DNA from: Saprospiraceae bacterium
Lineage (GTDB): Bacteria; Bacteroidota; Bacteroidia; Chitinophagales; Saprospiraceae
Length of the DNA: 64,000 bases
Assembly (NCBI GenBank): GCA_016715245.1
Contig: JADKAS010000009.1
Location: 62,001-126,000, forward strand
Direction: 5' to 3'
Part shown: positions 62,301 to 64,000 of the stretch, in pieces
Position numbering within the stretch: position 1 is the stretch's first letter
Layout of the letters: every line of letters starts with the position of its first letter
The notes under the pieces: generated by a model
Databases searched by the model: none
The model's input: the letters and a program-made list of their open reading frames with translations, nothing else
Told to the model about the DNA's origin: nothing
Program-made: the position numbers and the translations under genes

Positions 62301-64000
62301 ATCTCGGAGAGTTTGCTTTACCTGCTACCAGTGGCTCAATCACAAGCAATAACTTTCCTTTACCGGGAAGTACTTCCAAGACATATTATGTATATGCATG
62401 TTTGAAACCAGACCCTGCGTCTGGAATGTGTCCTGCATTTGCAGAATTTATTGTCACTGTGAATCCAAATCCAACAGTAGCAGTAACAGGAAGTAGTCCG
62501 ATCTGTGTTGGCAACACGTTAACTTTGTCTGCCACACCTTCGGGAGGTACTGCCGGATATACATATAGTTGGACAGGTCCAAATGGATTTACAGCTTCAA
62601 CACAAAATATATCCAGACCGAGCGCAACAATGGCCATGGCCGGAACCTATAATGTTACAATAACAGATTCAAAAGGTTGCACAGCGACAGGCTCTAAAAA
62701 TATAGTAGTTGATAATACACATATCACTGTTTCGGGAACTGCAAACTTTAATATATGTCCCAATAACTCAGTGACATTAAGTGTTACAACTAATGCCAGC
62801 ACACCACCGTATAATTATATTGAATATGTAAGATTTGAAACACAGCAAACGAATCCATACATCCCTGTTGGGTCTTATGTACATCTCGGAGAGTTTGCTT
62901 TACCTGCTACCAGTGGCTCAATCACAAGCAATAACTTTCCTTTACCGGGAAGTACTTCCAAGACATATTATGTATATGCATGTTTGAAACCAGACCCTGC
63001 GTCTGGAATGTGTCCTGCATTTGCAGAATTTATTGTCACTGTAAATCCAAATCCTACAGTAACAGCTAATACATCTCCAGTATGCGCCGGAAGCACATTA
63101 TCAATTACATCCACTCCAAGTGGAGGCACAAGTCCTTATACTTATAGCTGGAGCGGACCAAATGGATATACTTCATCAACACAAAACATAAGCAGAGCGA
63201 ATGCCACAGTGACAATGAGTGGTACCTATACAGTAACAGTAACAGATAATAAAGGCTGCAGCGGCACATCAAGTGTATCAGCGACAGTAAATCCGAGCCT
63301 GAATGTAAATACAGCAGCCCCTGCGGTATGTACCGGAAGCACATTATCAATTTCATCCACTCCTAGCGGAGGCACAAGTCCTTATACCTATAGCTGGAGC
63401 GGACCAAATGGCTTTACAGCATCAACGCAAAACATAAGCAGAGCTAACGCCACAGTAGCAATGAGTGGTAATTATACAGTAACTGTAACGGACAATAAAG
63501 GGTGCAGCGGCACTTCAAGTGTATCAGCGACAGTAAATCCGAGTCTGAATGTAAGTACAACCGCCCCTGAGGTATGCGCCGGAACAACTTTATCAATTAC
63601 ATCCACTCCAAGTGGAGGCACAAGTCCTTATACTTATAGCTGGAGCGGACCAAATGGCTTTACAGCATCAACGCAAAACATAAGCATAGCGAACGCCACA
63701 GTAGCAATGAGTGGTACTTATACAGTAACTGTAACGGACAATAAAGGCTGCAGTGGCACATCAAGTGTATCAGCGACAGTAAATCCGAGCCTGAATGTAA
63801 GTACAACCGCCCTGCAGTATGTGCCGGAAGCACATTATCAATTTCATCCACTCCTAGCGGAGGCACAAGTCCTTATACCTATAGCTGGAGCGGACCAAAT
63901 GGCTTTACAGCATCAACGCAAAACATAAGCAGAGCGAACGCCACTGTAGCAATGAGTGGTACTTATACAGTAACTGTAACGGACAATAAAGGCTGCAGCG
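59392..64000 (+). CDS. Giant repetitive surface protein, 3' end outside window, four frameshifts
   Basis: I combine several frames into one gene. ATG 59392 starts a cytoplasmic-looking tail followed by a hydrophobic signal (SFLFILFIVLWNVPF), and restoring one T at 59532-59534 joins it to SVSQTCTCPGTNLVQNHSFENG. The N-terminal part carries a carbohydrate-binding-like domain, then Cys-rich segments. From about 61.4 kb there are Ig/PKD-like or SprB-type repeats (SGGTSPYTYSWSGPNG, TYTVTVTDNKGCSG). Three further single-base breaks lie at 61798, about 62090 and 63811. Likely an adhesin or gliding-type surface protein routed by T9SS; its sorting domain would be outside the window. Confidence 0.82.
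61881..63045 (+). repeat. Two tandem copies of a 582-bp repeat
   Basis: Copy 1 is 61881-62463 and copy 2 is 62464-63045. Copy 1 is one base longer because of an extra base near 62090 (TCCCAAAGGG in place of TCAAAAGG). Each codes for about 194 residues: an Ig-like unit and a segment including NYIEYVRFETQQTNPYIPVG. The second halves are almost identical at DNA level. Confidence 0.85.
63046..64000 (+). repeat. At least 3.7 tandem copies of a 246-bp repeat
   Basis: Matching points occur at 63091, 63337, 63583 and 63828, that is 246, 246 and 245 bp apart. The last interval is one short because CCC replaces CCCC at 63810-63812. Each unit codes for 82 residues with one Ig/PKD-like fold, and the array continues past the window. 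Confidence 0.88.

Noticed and set aside
62161..63060. CRISPR-like array
   Set aside because: The repeats are 582 and 246 bp long, contiguous and in a coding frame with no spacers. They are protein repeats, and no cas gene is present.

Overview
This window comes from an AT-rich member of the Bacteroidota, most likely a Saprospiria-type environmental bacterium. The evidence is the recurrent TAnnTTTG promoter element (the Bacteroidota -7 box) in front of many genes, type IX secretion (T9SS) sorting domains on two secreted proteins, a SprE/PorW-type T9SS lipoprotein, a cyclophilin-FKBP fusion, and a seven-gene V-type ATPase of the bacterial DUF2764 kind. I can not name the genus from the sequence alone.

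Layout. 1-2.5 kb (minus): a truncated secreted protein and a ROK-family sugar kinase. 2.6-8.0 kb (plus): rimP-nusA-infB with a terminator-like hairpin in the rimP leader, then a TIGR02757-family gene. 8.1-9.7 kb: a CAU-anticodon tRNA and mnmE. 9.64-14.52 kb: a compact integrated element bounded by an 18-bp direct repeat that is exactly the FCIGK-stop codons of mnmE. It carries a tyrosine recombinase, an excisionase-type HTH protein, a II/X-type replication protein, two unrecognised proteins and a secreted DUF4468-like protein. 14.5-22.1 kb: V-ATPase genes, with rotor subunit K divergent from E-DUF2764-A-B-D-I; K keeps all five Na+ ligands. 22.3-24.1 kb: htpG. 24.4-29.9 kb (minus): two T9SS cargo proteins, the larger an M43-like metalloprotease whose 5' coding end contains eight 7-bp repeats and could be phase variable. 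30.3-38.0 kb (minus): xerD plus a lipoprotein, panD-flippase-ChaN, a two-component system with a DUF4286 gene, and a double peptidyl-prolyl isomerase. 38.2-42.9 kb (plus): thrA-thrB-thrC. 42.6-43.5 kb: two parS-like palindromes 867 bp apart. 43.1-55.8 kb: DoxX-like protein, M1 peptidase, alpha/beta hydrolase, heme A synthase, ComM/YifB, an ABC-2 exporter, an acyl-CoA synthetase, a HAD-family phosphatase and a membrane-anchored M23 peptidase. 55.9-58.9 kb: sprE/porW. 59.4-64 kb: the start of a very large repetitive surface protein that runs off the window.

How the genes work together. The T9SS component, the two cargo proteins with C-terminal sorting domains and the giant repeat protein form a surface and secretion theme. 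The V-ATPase is predicted to move Na+. The threonine operon, the translation operon and the cell-envelope genes are ordinary chromosomal content, and the parS sites suggest an origin-proximal segment.

Quality warning. At least ten single-base indels, most at or beside short homopolymers, break genes that should be intact (ROK kinase, infB, TIGR02757, ntpB, ntpI twice, the giant surface protein four times). I read them as sequencing errors, so those genes are annotated as single spans across the breaks.
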